The notes beneath the pieces are model-generated. The model ran no database searches. It was not told the origin of the DNA and saw nothing but the letters and a program-made list of their open reading frames with translations. This document shows positions 16,698 through 26,807 of a stretch of DNA of 64,000 bases, in pieces. The DNA is from Bradyrhizobium sp. MOS002 (lineage in GTDB: Bacteria; Pseudomonadota; Alphaproteobacteria; Rhizobiales; Xanthobacteraceae). The stretch is taken from the NCBI RefSeq assembly GCF_003020115.1, contig NZ_PYFX01000022.1, positions 1 to 64,000 on the forward strand. The letters are read 5' to 3'. The translations under genes and the position numbers were made by a program. How positions within the stretch are numbered: position 1 is the stretch's first letter; every line of letters begins with the position of its first letter.

Positions 16698-17573
16698 ATG
16701 GACCTGTCGTTGATCATCATGCAGCTTCTTTCCGGGATCGCCCTTGGGGCGGTCCTGGTGATCACTGCGCTTGGACTGACGATCGTGTTCGGCATGCTCG
16801 GGGTGGTCAATTTCGCCCATGGCGCGCTGTTCATGATCGGGGCCTATGCGGGGCTGTATCTGGCGTCTCTCACCGGAAGCTTCTGGTGGGGATTGCTGCT
16901 GGCGCCCATCCTGATCGGCGGCTTCGGCATGCTGATCGAGTACGTCCTGATCCGCAGGCTCTATGGGCGCTCGATCGACGATCCGCTGCTGCTCACCTTT
17001 GGCCTCAGCTACATCCTGGTCGAGGGCGTGCGGATCGTGTTCGGCAGTGACGGCATCCCGTTTCCGACCCCGCCGCAGCTGATCGGCGTGCTCGATCTCG
17101 GCATCGGCTTCTTCCCGCGCTACCGCCTGTTCGTCATTGCGCTGGTGGCGGTGGTGCTCCTGGTGCTCTGGCTGACGCTGGAGAAGACGCGGATCGGCTT
17201 GATCGTGCGCGCGGGCGCCCGCGATCCAACCATCATGCAGGTGCTCGGGGTCGACATCGGCCGGGTCTGGCTCGCGATCTTCGGGCTAGGTGTCGGGCTG
17301 GCCGCGCTCGGCGGCGTGCTCGCGGGTCCCATGCGTAGCGTCAATCCGGAGATGGGCTCGCTGGTGCTGGCGGAAGCCTTCGTGGTGACCGTGATCGGCG
17401 GCCTCGGGTCGATCGTCGGGGCTGTCGTCGCAGGCCTCATGGTCGGCATCTCCATCAGCCTGGTCGCGTTGTTCGCGCCGGAGATGGCCACCATCGTCAT
17501 GTTCGCGCTGATGGCCGTGGTGCTGCTGATCCGTCCGCAGGGCCTGTTCGGCATCAGAGGGAGGACCGCGTGA
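16698..17573 (+). CDS. livH: Branched-chain-type ABC transporter permease (LivH family)
   Basis: A 291-residue inner-membrane protein with about eight hydrophobic segments. GLTIVFGMLGVVNFAHGA near the N-terminus is the LivH hallmark. It forms the translocation pore with the LivM-type protein encoded next, whose GTG start overlaps its stop. The gene symbol denotes family membership, not a proven leucine substrate. Confidence 0.92.
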   Translation: MDLSLIIMQLLSGIALGAVLVITALGLTIVFGMLGVVNFAHGALFMIGAYAGLYLASLTGSFWWGLLLAPILIGGFGMLIEYVLIRRLYGRSIDDPLLLTFGLSYILVEGVRIVFGSDGIPFPTPPQLIGVLDLGIGFFPRYRLFVIALVAVVLLVLWLTLEKTRIGLIVRAGARDPTIMQVLGVDIGRVWLAIFGLGVGLAALGGVLAGPMRSVNPEMGSLVLAEAFVVTVIGGLGSIVGAVVAGLMVGISISLVALFAPEMATIVMFALMAVVLLIRPQGLFGIRGRTA

Positions 17574-18568
17574 CCTCACCATCGAGCGGCGAAGCGGTCG
17601 CCAAACCGTCGTCCAGCGGGCTCGGCCGGCTTCTCGACCAACGCGTGTTGCTCTCCATCGCGGTGCTGGCTGTGTTGCCCTGGCTGCTGCCGTCCCAGGC
17701 GCTGGCCGTCAACGTCCTGATCTACGGCGTCGTTGTGATGGGCTACAATCTGCTGTTCGGCTACACCGGGCTGTTGTCGTTCGGCCAAGCGGCCTTCTTC
17801 GGCGCTGGCGCCTACTTCACCGGCATCGCGATCGGCCGTTACGGCGTGCCCTGGTTCGCCGCGGTGCCGATCGCCGTGCTGCTCAGCACCGGCCTCGCCG
17901 CCGCGATCGGCATCGTCTCGACGCGCACCCGCGGCATTTACTTCTCCATGGTGACGCTTGCGCTGGCCCAACTCGTTTATTACGTGGCGCTCCAAGCCTC
18001 GTCCTTCACCGGTGGCGAGAATGGCCTGCGCGGCTTTACCGTCGATCGCATCAGCCTGCTCGGCTTCCCCGTCAATTTCCTCGACCCCGTCAACAAATAT
18101 TATGTGCTGATGGCCTTCGCCGCATTGGCCATGTGGTTCCAGTCGCGCATCCTGAACTCGCCCTTCGGGGCCGTGATCGAGGCAATCCGCGAGAACGAGC
18201 AGCGGGCGCGGGCCTGCGGCTATGACGTCGAGCGCAGCAAGCTGATCGTGTTCATGCTGTCGGGCGCGATCTCCTCGCTCGGTGGCTGCATGCTGGCGCT
18301 ACATCTGTCGATCGTGCCGCTCGACATCCTGCACTACCAGACCTCGGGCATGATCGTGATGATGGTGCTGCTCGGCGGCGCGCGCAGCTTCTTCGGGCCG
18401 TTCGTCGGCGCGGCGGCGTTTCTGATCCTGGAGGACGTCATCTCGGTCTGGACCCCACACTGGCAGCTGTTCGTCGGCGCGATCTTCGTCCTGTTCGTGC
18501 TGTTCCTGCCCAAGGGCATCTGGGGCACGCTGCTCGACACACTGGGTGTCGGAAAGGCGCGGCCATGA
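17570..18568 (+). CDS. livM: Branched-chain-type ABC transporter permease (LivM family)
   Basis: A 332-residue permease with about nine to ten membrane segments. NLLFGYTGLLSFGQAAFFGAGAY and the EAIRENEQRARACGYDV cytoplasmic loop are typical of LivM. The GTG start at 17570 overlaps livH by 4 bp, and its stop overlaps the ATPase start by 4 bp. It pairs with the LivH-type permease. Confidence 0.92.
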   Translation: MTSPSSGEAVAKPSSSGLGRLLDQRVLLSIAVLAVLPWLLPSQALAVNVLIYGVVVMGYNLLFGYTGLLSFGQAAFFGAGAYFTGIAIGRYGVPWFAAVPIAVLLSTGLAAAIGIVSTRTRGIYFSMVTLALAQLVYYVALQASSFTGGENGLRGFTVDRISLLGFPVNFLDPVNKYYVLMAFAALAMWFQSRILNSPFGAVIEAIRENEQRARACGYDVERSKLIVFMLSGAISSLGGCMLALHLSIVPLDILHYQTSGMIVMMVLLGGARSFFGPFVGAAAFLILEDVISVWTPHWQLFVGAIFVLFVLFLPKGIWGTLLDTLGVGKARP

Positions 18569-19312
18569 GCGGCGAATTGCTTCGTGCCGAGGGGATCGGC
18601 AAGCACTTCGGCGGCTTCGTCGCGCTCGAAGGCATCACGGTGTCTTTTGCGGCCGGACAGCTCACCTCGATCATCGGGCCGAACGGCGCCGGCAAGAGCA
18701 CGTTCTTCAACATCCTCTCCGGCGCGCTGACACCGACGTCAGGCAAGCTGCACTTCAGGGGACGCGAGCTGAACGGCCTGCCGCAGCATCGGTTCGTGCA
18801 TCAGGGCATCTCGCGCTCTTACCAGATCACAAACATCTTCCCGGACCTGTCCGTGCACGAGAACGTTCGCGTGGCGGCGCAGGCGTTGACCGTGAGTTAC
18901 GACATCTGGCGTAACCGCGCTCGACTTACAGAACTCAATGCCCGTGCCGATGCTGCGCTCGAGGCGGTCGGGCTGCTGGGCAGGCGCGCCGAACTGGCGA
19001 AATTCCTGGCGCATGGCCAGCAGCGCGCGCTGGAGATCGCGATCGCGTTGGTCTCGGAGCCGGAGTTGCTTCTGCTCGACGAGCCGACCGCCGGCATGGG
19101 GCCGGAGGAGACCAAGGACATGGTCGCGCTGCTCGAACGGCTCGCCGAGAAGCGTACCGTGCTTCTCGTCGAGCATAAGATGAAGATGGTGCTGGGCCTG
19201 TCCGAGCGTGTCGTTGTGCTGCATCATGGCCGCCTGCTTGCGGACGGCGCCCCCGATGAGATCAGGAGCAATCCGGAGGTCCGCAGGGTCTATCTCGGAC
19301 AGAGTGAAGGCT

Positions 19313-19320
<8 letters not shown>
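18565..19320 (+). CDS. livG: Branched-chain-type ABC transporter ATP-binding protein (LivG family)
   Basis: A 251-residue ATPase with Walker A GPNGAGKST (residues 38-46) and Walker B LLLLDEPTAGMGPEE. The signature motif reads LAHGQQR rather than LSGGQ, a variation common in LivG proteins. HQGISRSYQITNIFPDLSVHENV is a LivG hallmark. It acts with LivF as the nucleotide-binding pair of the importer. Its end overlaps the LivF start. Confidence 0.92.
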
Positions 19321-20032
<712 letters not shown>

Positions 20033-20034
20033 CG

Positions 20035-22044
20035 TTAGGCCACGACCCTGGCTCCGGCGCCGCCGAGGCGCTGGCGTTCCTTTGCGAGATACTCGTCGAT
20101 CGCGTCGCCGTGCATGGGCTTTGCGAAGTAGTAGCCCTGGATGAAGTCGCATCCCAGCCGGCGCAGGGTGTCGAGCTGAGCGCGAGTCTCGACGCCCTCG
20201 GCGACGCAGGCGATCTCCATGTCGTCACAGAGGCCCGTGAGGGACTTGATGATCTTGTGGCTCACTGGATTGTCGTTGACGTCGGCGATGAAGCTGCGGT
20301 CGATCTTGATCTTGTCGAGCGGCAGCCAGTGCACGTGGCTCAGCGAGGAATAGCCGGTGCCGAAATCGTCCAGCGAAATGCCGCAACCCATCGCCTTCAA
20401 TGCCGCGATCGACTGTTGTGCGCGCACGAAATCGAAGGTAACGGCGGTCTCGGTGATCTCGAAATCGATCCGGTGCGGCGGCAGCCCGCTCTTCTCGACG
20501 ATGGTGATCAGCGGCAGGATCCCCTCGGGCGAGCAGACGTCGTGGGCAGACAGGTTGAACGACAGGCGGATGTGGTCGGGCCAGGTCCTGGCCGTCGCGA
20601 GCGCGCGCACCAGCAGCGCCTGCGTCAGCGGCCGGATCAGGCCGATGCGCTCGGCGGCCGGAATGAAGTCGGCCGGCGAAACCAGGCCGAGGCGGGAGCT
20701 GTGCCAGCGCGCCAGGACCTCGAAGCCGGCGGTGTGCTCGCTCATGGCGTCCACGATCGGCTGGAACACCAGGTCCATCTCGGTGCTGAAATCGGCGGTG
20801 CGCAGCAAATTCTCGATGACGCCGCGGCTGCGGATCTCGGCCTCGAGCTCGCTCGAGAAGATCACGGTGCGGCCGCGCAGATGGCGCTTGGCGTGATAGA
20901 GCGAATAGTCGGCGCATTCATAGAGCGCTTCCGCCGTCGTTGCCGATTGCGGGAATAGCGCGAAGCCGATCGAGCAGGACAGCCCGGTATGGGCGGTGTC
21001 GAGCTGGTAGGGCAACTTGACCTGTTCACCGATGCGTTCGCCGAGCCGCATCAGATCCGCATCATCGGGGTCGCCGCACACCACGAGGCCGAACTCGTCG
21101 CCGCCCAGCCTGGCGAATTCCACCCGCTGCGGGCCGAAGCCCTCGCAGACCTCGCGGATGCGCCGGCCCGCCTCGATCAGAACGCGGTCGCCGACAGAAT
21201 GGCCGTAATTGTCGTTGATCGGCTTGAAGCCGTCGAGGTCGATGATCCCGACAGCGACGCGAACTTTCCTGCGCTCGGCGTCAGCGAAAGCACTCGACAG
21301 CTCGGCGAAGAAGCGGCGGCGGTTCGGCAGTTCGGTCAGGGAATCGAGGTTGGCGAGGCGGAAGTTCTCGTCCGAAAGGGCCTGGGTGGCTGCCTGCTGG
21401 GCCAGCAGCGATTTGCGGCTGGCGACAAGATCGGCGAAATCACGATAGTAGATGAACAGCACCGTCACCATTGCCCCCGACACGAGCAGATTGTTGACGG
21501 CGATCGCCTTCAGCGTCGGCTCGCCGGTGGCCCAGAAGAACAGCACATAGGGTACGTCGACGACCAGCGTCACGATCAGTGCCGCCGAACGCAGATGCAT
21601 CAGCGAGAAGATGCAGCCGATCACCGTCACCGCCATATAGAAGGCCACCTGACTCTTGGCGAAGGGATCGCCGTAGGGATACAGGGCAAACGACCAGACC
21701 GTAAAACCCGCGGCGATCGGCGCCGCGATCCAGTTGGTGAGGCGCAGGTTGCGCAGGATGTCGGCGTCGTTGCGGACGACACGGCGCTGGCGCAGCCACC
21801 AGAATGTGCGAAAGCCTGTCATCGCGATCAAGACGGCGGGCACGATCATACTAAGAGAGGGCGGTGCCAGCGGCACATAGGTATAAGCCACCGCGATCGT
21901 GTTTGTGATCAGGATGAAATAGAGCAGCGGGATCTGTTTGGAGAAAGCGTCGAATTGCGCGCGCATCAGCTCCGGATTGTCGGCCGGTACCCGAAACAGC
22001 TCTACAACGGCGGCGAGATGAGACTTAAAATTGGTGACAGGCAT
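20035..22044 (-). CDS. Membrane-bound GGDEF-EAL cyclic-di-GMP protein
   Basis: A 669-residue signalling protein. About six N-terminal membrane segments (roughly residues 35-205) lead into a GGDEF domain with an intact active site (RLGGDEFGL) and a C-terminal EAL domain. In the latter the name motif reads EVLAR, while the other catalytic and metal residues are kept (FNLSAHD, DFEITETAV, LDDFGTGYSSL, KIDRSFI, AEGVET, QGYYFAKP). Both diguanylate cyclase and phosphodiesterase activity are therefore possible. No RxxD inhibitory site is evident before GGDEF. It stands alone and is unrelated to its convergent neighbour. Confidence 0.92.
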   Translation of the reverse strand: MPVTNFKSHLAAVVELFRVPADNPELMRAQFDAFSKQIPLLYFILITNTIAVAYTYVPLAPPSLSMIVPAVLIAMTGFRTFWWLRQRRVVRNDADILRNLRLTNWIAAPIAAGFTVWSFALYPYGDPFAKSQVAFYMAVTVIGCIFSLMHLRSAALIVTLVVDVPYVLFFWATGEPTLKAIAVNNLLVSGAMVTVLFIYYRDFADLVASRKSLLAQQAATQALSDENFRLANLDSLTELPNRRRFFAELSSAFADAERRKVRVAVGIIDLDGFKPINDNYGHSVGDRVLIEAGRRIREVCEGFGPQRVEFARLGGDEFGLVVCGDPDDADLMRLGERIGEQVKLPYQLDTAHTGLSCSIGFALFPQSATTAEALYECADYSLYHAKRHLRGRTVIFSSELEAEIRSRGVIENLLRTADFSTEMDLVFQPIVDAMSEHTAGFEVLARWHSSRLGLVSPADFIPAAERIGLIRPLTQALLVRALATARTWPDHIRLSFNLSAHDVCSPEGILPLITIVEKSGLPPHRIDFEITETAVTFDFVRAQQSIAALKAMGCGISLDDFGTGYSSLSHVHWLPLDKIKIDRSFIADVNDNPVSHKIIKSLTGLCDDMEIACVAEGVETRAQLDTLRRLGCDFIQGYYFAKPMHGDAIDEYLAKERQRLGGAGARVVA

Positions 22045-22363
22045 TGCAATACGAGCCCCGGATCCCCTTCAAAACGCCGGCGATCTTGCACGGCGGGGGT
22101 AAAGGGGGCGTTAGATTGGACTCCTCGCGAGAGGTTCGACGTGCCGCGAATCTTCTCGATACGCGCACCGGTGAGGCTGCGTTAACGATATCCGGGCGGC
22201 GGAAGTGCGGGGATTGGCTGAAAGAGCTTGCATAATTGCGGCTACGCTCTGCTAACCATGTGCGCCAACGCATCCTATTGTCGCACCGACAAGGGTGCGA
22301 GCCGGCATGCCGGATTCACCCCTCCCTCAGAGAGGGAGAGGTGAAGATAGCTCAAGACGGTCG
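22045..22363. other. Intergenic region with a small stem-loop
   Basis: About 320 bp between two leftward genes, holding the promoter of the GGDEF-EAL gene. CTCCCTC-AGA-GAGGGAG (22322-22338) forms a 7-bp stem just downstream of the beta-lactamase stop codon, and GCCGGCATGCCGG lies beside it. No convincing gene is seen here. Confidence 0.5.
22322..22338 (-). terminator. Possible terminator of the beta-lactamase gene
   Basis: A perfect 7-bp stem CTCCCTC/GAGGGAG with a 3-nt loop lies 26 bp after the stop of the leftward beta-lactamase gene. There is no clear T-tract, so termination is uncertain. Confidence 0.35.
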
Positions 22364-23248
22364 CTATTTCTTCTCCAGCGCCGCCGTCTGCTTGGCGAGC
22401 TGCTTGTCGAAATCCTCCGACAGGGTTGTGGCGTAGGTTGCGAGCTCACCCGGCTTGACGAACGGGTTCGGCGCGCCGTCCTTCATCTCCGCGCGCTTGG
22501 CCTGCATGCCATAGACTTCGGGATGCGGCCCGAGCAGCACGTCGATCTTCATCGCCTTCACCTTGGCGTATGTCGCACGATAGTCGTCGACGATGCCGGC
22601 ATGGGTCGGCTGGCCGACCAGCCGGTTCAACGCCACCGTGCCGCTACAGAAGAACAGCACCTCGCGGTCCTGATTGCCTTCCTTGGCGGTCATCTCCCAA
22701 CTCGTGCAGCCAGGCGAATGGCCGGGGGTGGCGTGAGCCGTCAACGTGGTGTCGCCGAGCGTCACCTTGTCGCCTTCCTTCACGGCACGATCGACCTTCA
22801 CCGCCGGGAACGCGAGATCCTCGTTCTTCTCGTCGCCGGGATAATAGCCGCCTTCCAGCAGTGGCTTGTCGCGCTCACCCGCCACGAGCTGTGCGCCGGT
22901 CTCCTTCTTGATCTCGGCGAAGCCGCCGGTGTGGTCGAAATGCGCGTGCGTGTTGAGGATGATCTTGATGTCCGAGACCTTGAGACCGAGCTTTGCGATG
23001 TTGTCCTTGATCATGCCGGTGGATTCCGGAAGCGCCGTATCCATCAGGATCAGGCCTTGCGAGGTCTTGATGACGTAGACGGCGATGCCATCGGTGCCGA
23101 CATAGTAGATGTTGCCGATGAGCTGGAACGGCTCGAACGGCGTGGTCCATTTCTTGGTGACCGCCGCCAGGAAGTCCTTGACGGTCTGCGCCTGCGCGCC
23201 GGTTGCGAGGAACGCCAGCGCGCACAGCGCGGCCGTGAGCTTCTTCAT
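22364..23248 (-). CDS. Subclass B3 metallo-beta-lactamase, BJP-1-like
   Basis: A 294-residue secreted zinc hydrolase. A signal peptide (MKKLTAALCALAFLATGAQA) is followed by a metallo-beta-lactamase fold with the zinc motif HAHFDH (H101, H103, D105, H106), HSPGCTSWEM with the third histidine, and GPHPEVYGM. Recalled from memory, the mature sequence closely follows the characterised BJP-1 enzyme of Bradyrhizobium, whose motif reads HAHLDH. The expected role is zinc-dependent hydrolysis of beta-lactams in the periplasm. It has its own promoter and a good ribosome binding site (GGGAGAC). A non-antibiotic natural substrate cannot be excluded. Confidence 0.9.
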   Translation of the reverse strand: MKKLTAALCALAFLATGAQAQTVKDFLAAVTKKWTTPFEPFQLIGNIYYVGTDGIAVYVIKTSQGLILMDTALPESTGMIKDNIAKLGLKVSDIKIILNTHAHFDHTGGFAEIKKETGAQLVAGERDKPLLEGGYYPGDEKNEDLAFPAVKVDRAVKEGDKVTLGDTTLTAHATPGHSPGCTSWEMTAKEGNQDREVLFFCSGTVALNRLVGQPTHAGIVDDYRATYAKVKAMKIDVLLGPHPEVYGMQAKRAEMKDGAPNPFVKPGELATYATTLSEDFDKQLAKQTAALEKK

Positions 23249-23525
23249 GGTTTGTCTCCCGGGATTGTTCTTGCAGATTGTTCTTGTCGTCTTGATCGGG
23301 CGCGGCCTTTGCGTGGCCGGCCGGCAAGCTACGTCGTGCGAGGTGCGGCAGCAACGGTCACATGGCTGGAAAATTTCGTGGCATGCGCGGAATAACCGTG
23401 CCTGTCCGTTTTGAGCATGGCCGCCATTGCTGCAACGCGGCCGGCTGGGGTTTGACCGCGCGGACGCGGCTCGTCATACTTTGCGCAAGGCGAGCCAGAA
23501 AGACTCGTCGGTACCGGGAGCTGAA

Positions 23526-24842
23526 ATGACCAATTCGTTGTCCGTCTTTGCGGGGACGCTGATTTCCCTCGTCTCCTTTACTTCGATTGCCTTCTCCCAG
23601 CCGGCCTGCGTCACCCAGAACATGGCTGTGCCGCCTGGGGCCAACACCACCGACAAGGCCGGCCCGTTCTTCATCGATAAGGCGGGTCTCGACTTCAAGA
23701 CGACGCCTCCGACGCGCGATCCCTCCAATCCCAATTATCCACGCGCCACTGAGCTTCCTGACGGAACGCTGCCGCCACCGGATGCCGAGGGCAATTTCAT
23801 CATCGGCCCCACCCACAATGCTGCGCCGGAGACGATCGCGAAGGAGGGCGTGCCGCGCGGGACGACAAAATCCTTCACGCTCTCGTCGAAGGAGAGCACC
23901 ATCTACAATCCGGGTCTGATCCGCGACGATCTTGCCGGTTGCACCAATTCCTCGATCATGACGACCGTGACGGCGCCGGACGACAAGTCGCATATGATCG
24001 TCACCACCAGCCATCCTGGCGTCTGGTCGCGCGCCATCGACGTCTATGTGCCGGCGCAATATGTGCGCGGCAGCGAGGCGCCGTTCATCGTGGTCGGCGA
24101 CGGCGGCTCCAACGCCTACAAGGATCTCGCCACCACGCTCGACAATCTGATCGCGCAGCGCCGCGTGCCGCCGATGATCGCGATCCAGATCGGCAATGGC
24201 GGGCAGGACGCGCAGGGCAGTCAGCGCGGCCGCGAATATGACGCGGTGTCAGGCGCCTACGCGCAATTCGTCGAGCGTGAAGTGCTGCCGCTGGTCGAAA
24301 AGAACGCCGACGTCAGGCTGACCAAAAATCCCGATGGGCGTGCGACCATGGGGTTGAGTTCGAGTGGCGTGGCGGCCTTCACCATGGCGTGGTTCTATCC
24401 CGATCTCTATCACCGCGTGCTGGCGTTCTCGCCGACCATGGTCAACCAGCAATGGCCGCACGACCCGTCGCTGCGCGGCGGCGCCTGGGAATATCACAGC
24501 GCATGGACGGGGCCCGCCACACCCAATCTCATCTCCAAGGCGGGCGTGCTCACGCCGGCCGAGCCGCCCGGCGTGCCGCTGATCGTTGCTGCGCCGACCA
24601 AGCCGATCCGTTTCTGGTTCTTCGGCGGCGACCAGGACTTGTTCTATCCGAACCCTACCATTCCCGACGGCATGCACGACTGGACCCTCTCCAACGCGCT
24701 GATGGCCAAGGTGCTGGCGGAGAAAGGCTACCACTATCAGTTTCTGTTCGTGCGCAACGCCAAGCACGTCGACCGTCCCACGATCGCGCAGACGCTGCCG
24801 TCGGCGCTGGAGTGGGTCTGGAAGGGCTATCCGATCCCCTGA
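23526..24842 (+). CDS. Exported alpha/beta-hydrolase, esterase D / enterochelin-esterase-like
   Basis: A 438-residue protein with a signal peptide (MTNSLSVFAGTLISLVSFTSIAFSQPA). An N-terminal proline-rich region of about 130 residues precedes an esterase domain of the Fes/esterase D family (COG2382). The nucleophile elbow GLSSSGVAAF follows GNGGQDAQGSQRGREYDAVS, and a late histidine (KHVDRPT) could complete the triad. The ATG at 23526 follows GGGAGCTG. It may hydrolyse an ester such as a ferric-siderophore backbone. It converges on a TonB-receptor remnant, which makes an iron-related ancestral role plausible but unproved. Confidence 0.75.
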   Translation: MTNSLSVFAGTLISLVSFTSIAFSQPACVTQNMAVPPGANTTDKAGPFFIDKAGLDFKTTPPTRDPSNPNYPRATELPDGTLPPPDAEGNFIIGPTHNAAPETIAKEGVPRGTTKSFTLSSKESTIYNPGLIRDDLAGCTNSSIMTTVTAPDDKSHMIVTTSHPGVWSRAIDVYVPAQYVRGSEAPFIVVGDGGSNAYKDLATTLDNLIAQRRVPPMIAIQIGNGGQDAQGSQRGREYDAVSGAYAQFVEREVLPLVEKNADVRLTKNPDGRATMGLSSSGVAAFTMAWFYPDLYHRVLAFSPTMVNQQWPHDPSLRGGAWEYHSAWTGPATPNLISKAGVLTPAEPPGVPLIVAAPTKPIRFWFFGGDQDLFYPNPTIPDGMHDWTLSNALMAKVLAEKGYHYQFLFVRNAKHVDRPTIAQTLPSALEWVWKGYPIP

Positions 24843-24853
24843 GCGAAAGTGGC

Positions 24854-25126
24854 CTAGCGCCCGATCGTCACGCCGGCGGTCGAGCGCATGGCGTCCTTGA
24901 GGCTCGTCGCGTTCTTGTCGTCGAGGACCTCTCGCGTCAGCACGGTGGTTTGGCCGGGCGTGTTGATGATCGTCTCTCCGCGCGAAGAGGAGAGGCGGTC
25001 GGCCTTGTAGGGTGAGGCCTGATCGGTAGCAGGCGCATGGCGCTGCCGCTTGCCGGCCTCTGCAAACGATGCCTGCGAGACACAGAGGGTGGCGATCACG
25101 ACCAGTCGCAATGATTTCGCGGGCAT
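24854..25126 (-). pseudogene. TonB-dependent receptor remnant (signal peptide and start of plug only)
   Basis: A 90-codon reading frame has a good ribosome binding site (CAGGAG), a signal peptide (to about residue 25) and then the opening of a siderophore-receptor plug: YKADRLSSSRG, TPGQTTVLTREVLDD, ATSLKDAMRSTAGVTIGR, then stop. In full receptors this stretch is followed by more than 600 residues of plug and barrel. Here the stop lies 11 bp from the stop of the convergent esterase, so the remainder appears deleted. It is probably a decayed catecholate-type receptor gene. A conserved short protein is a less likely alternative. Confidence 0.7.
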
Positions 25127-25193
25127 GTGATCTCCTGCGTTTGCGGATGTCAGTCTAGCACATCACGCGCATCGTCGCCCAGGATAACAGGGA

Positions 25194-26306
25194 TCAGGCG
25201 AGAGCGGCCTGGCGTTCCCGCGTTGGTTCGCGGACCCGCTCGAGTTTTCCAGGCTCGGCGAGGGAGGTGAAGCTGCGATAGCCCGCCTGCACGGGCGCCT
25301 CAACGAGGACACCCTCGCAGACGATCTGTCCGCCGAGCATCCTGAATTCGAGCTTGTCGTAGCGCGGCATCGTCTCGCCGGGCGCGGGCGGCAGCAACCC
25401 GACGCTCCCCTGAATGTTCAGCGTGGCATCACCGGCGCCGTGGAGGCGCGGATTCCACATCCTGATCCCGGTCTCCGCCCAACGCTGTCGGACCAGCGCG
25501 GCGCGGTCGGCGGGTTCTACGGCTCTCACGCGAGCTTTCGGTGCACTCGGGATCTCCGGAGCCGGAGACACCAGGGCCGGAGTCGGCTCGATAGTCGTGA
25601 CGACGCCGGGCGTCTCGGTGGAGTCTTCCGCGGCGCCGGGGGAGGGATCGCTGTCGATGCTGTCCTCTGGGACATGCTCCGGCGAGACTTCGCGATCGGC
25701 GAACGCGACACACGTGTTGTCGAGAACCGAGCGAGTATCCACGTCAACGACGGGCGCGGCGGCGTCGACCGGAGCGACCTCGACCCCGACATCGGCAGAC
25801 GAGACCTTCTCCGCGACAGCGGGCTCAACGTCGGCCGCGAGTTCGGAAGATAGATCGTTGTTGCTGATGAGTTCGGGAACGTCGACCGGCTCGCGCTCGA
25901 CGTCGATGATCGCGACCGAAGCTCCCTCCACGACGATCGGCTCGACTTCCGCCACCGTCTCCCGGGATGATTCGTCGCTGCCGCTGACATCGGCTGGCGC
26001 TTCCGGCGGGCTCTCCGCGATAAGAGGGCTGGCGGTATCGTCTTCGGTGGCGGAAGCCGCGACCGCGTCGTCGCAGTGCGCCGGATCCGCGCTGATGCCG
26101 GTGTCGAGAGCCGGTGCAGCTTCTGCAATTTCTGCAATAATGGGGGGCGAGGCGTCTGCGGTATCAGGCGCGACGTCGATGCTGCCGCCGTGCGGCGAGG
26201 GCCGGAGCCGGGTGAACGCCCATTTCACCGCGGGGATGCGGCGCAGCAACGATATCAGTCTCGAAAGCACTGGGAGTTGTCCAAGAGGTACTCGGCTTGA
26301 GGCCAT
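25194..26306 (-). CDS. Hypothetical acidic low-complexity protein
   Basis: A roughly 370-residue protein of unknown function. A short basic N-terminal part (SRLISLLRRIPAVKWAFTRLR) is followed by about 220 residues rich in D, E, A, V, P and S with no recognisable domain. The compact C-terminal module of about 110 residues (from RAALVRQRWAETGIRMWNPRLHG to the end) looks folded. No signal peptide is clear. The ATG at 26306 is used; an upstream GTG at 26345 would add 13 residues. It has no operon partner. Confidence 0.6.
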   Translation of the reverse strand: MASSRVPLGQLPVLSRLISLLRRIPAVKWAFTRLRPSPHGGSIDVAPDTADASPPIIAEIAEAAPALDTGISADPAHCDDAVAASATEDDTASPLIAESPPEAPADVSGSDESSRETVAEVEPIVVEGASVAIIDVEREPVDVPELISNNDLSSELAADVEPAVAEKVSSADVGVEVAPVDAAAPVVDVDTRSVLDNTCVAFADREVSPEHVPEDSIDSDPSPGAAEDSTETPGVVTTIEPTPALVSPAPEIPSAPKARVRAVEPADRAALVRQRWAETGIRMWNPRLHGAGDATLNIQGSVGLLPPAPGETMPRYDKLEFRMLGGQIVCEGVLVEAPVQAGYRSFTSLAEPGKLERVREPTRERQAALA

Positions 26307-26474
26307 CGCTGATTCGCCAGCAATGTAAAAATCCCCGGCTGTCACACTGATGTCAATGTGGGTGGGACCAATTGCAGAACATCAGAGCGCGCGGCTGCGA
26401 TTTCGCCGGCGTGGCTGCGGGCCCGCCACCTTCACGCACGACATCGACAAGCTTTGACGGCACGAAGACTTCTG

Positions 26475-26497
26475 GAGAGGGGACGTTCGCCCCTCTC
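26475..26497 (-). terminator. Stem-loop after a small exported-protein gene
   Basis: GAGAGGGG (26475-26482) pairs with CCCCTCTC (26490-26497) over a 7-nt loop, 22 bp beyond the stop of the leftward gene at 26520. AGACTTCTG is repeated directly on both sides. No T-run is present. Confidence 0.4.
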
Positions 26498-26519
26498 GAG
26501 ACTTCTGATCGACGCAAGC

Positions 26520-26807
26520 TTACTTTCCGGAGCCCGCGCCGCCGCCGGCCTGGCTACCCATGTTGTTCGTGTTGCTGCCACCGGTGCTCGGAGCCTGCTT
26601 GCCCTTGCTGTCGGCGGCCTCGTTCTGCATGTTCGACGACGTGCCGGTCGTCATGCCCTTGGTCGCGGGGCCTCGCGAGGAAGGACCGACGTCGCCTTGG
26701 CCGGATGCAGCTTGGCCGGATGCGCCGGGAGCGGGTTGTGTCTGTGCGAAGGCGCCGCCGGTCGCCAGCGCCATGATGCACGCAGATGCCAAAATGATCC
26801 TCTTCAT
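26520..26807 (-). CDS. Small exported glycine/serine-rich protein
   Basis: A 95-residue protein with a clear signal peptide (MKRIILASACIMALATGGAFA-QT) and a mature part rich in G, S, Q, N and T, with no cysteine and no known domain. The ATG at 26807 follows GGAGGACAACC. Proteins of this type are common and uncharacterised in Bradyrhizobium. A composition-similar protein is encoded at 37529-37789. Confidence 0.7.
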   Translation of the reverse strand: MKRIILASACIMALATGGAFAQTQPAPGASGQAASGQGDVGPSSRGPATKGMTTGTSSNMQNEAADSKGKQAPSTGGSNTNNMGSQAGGGAGSGK

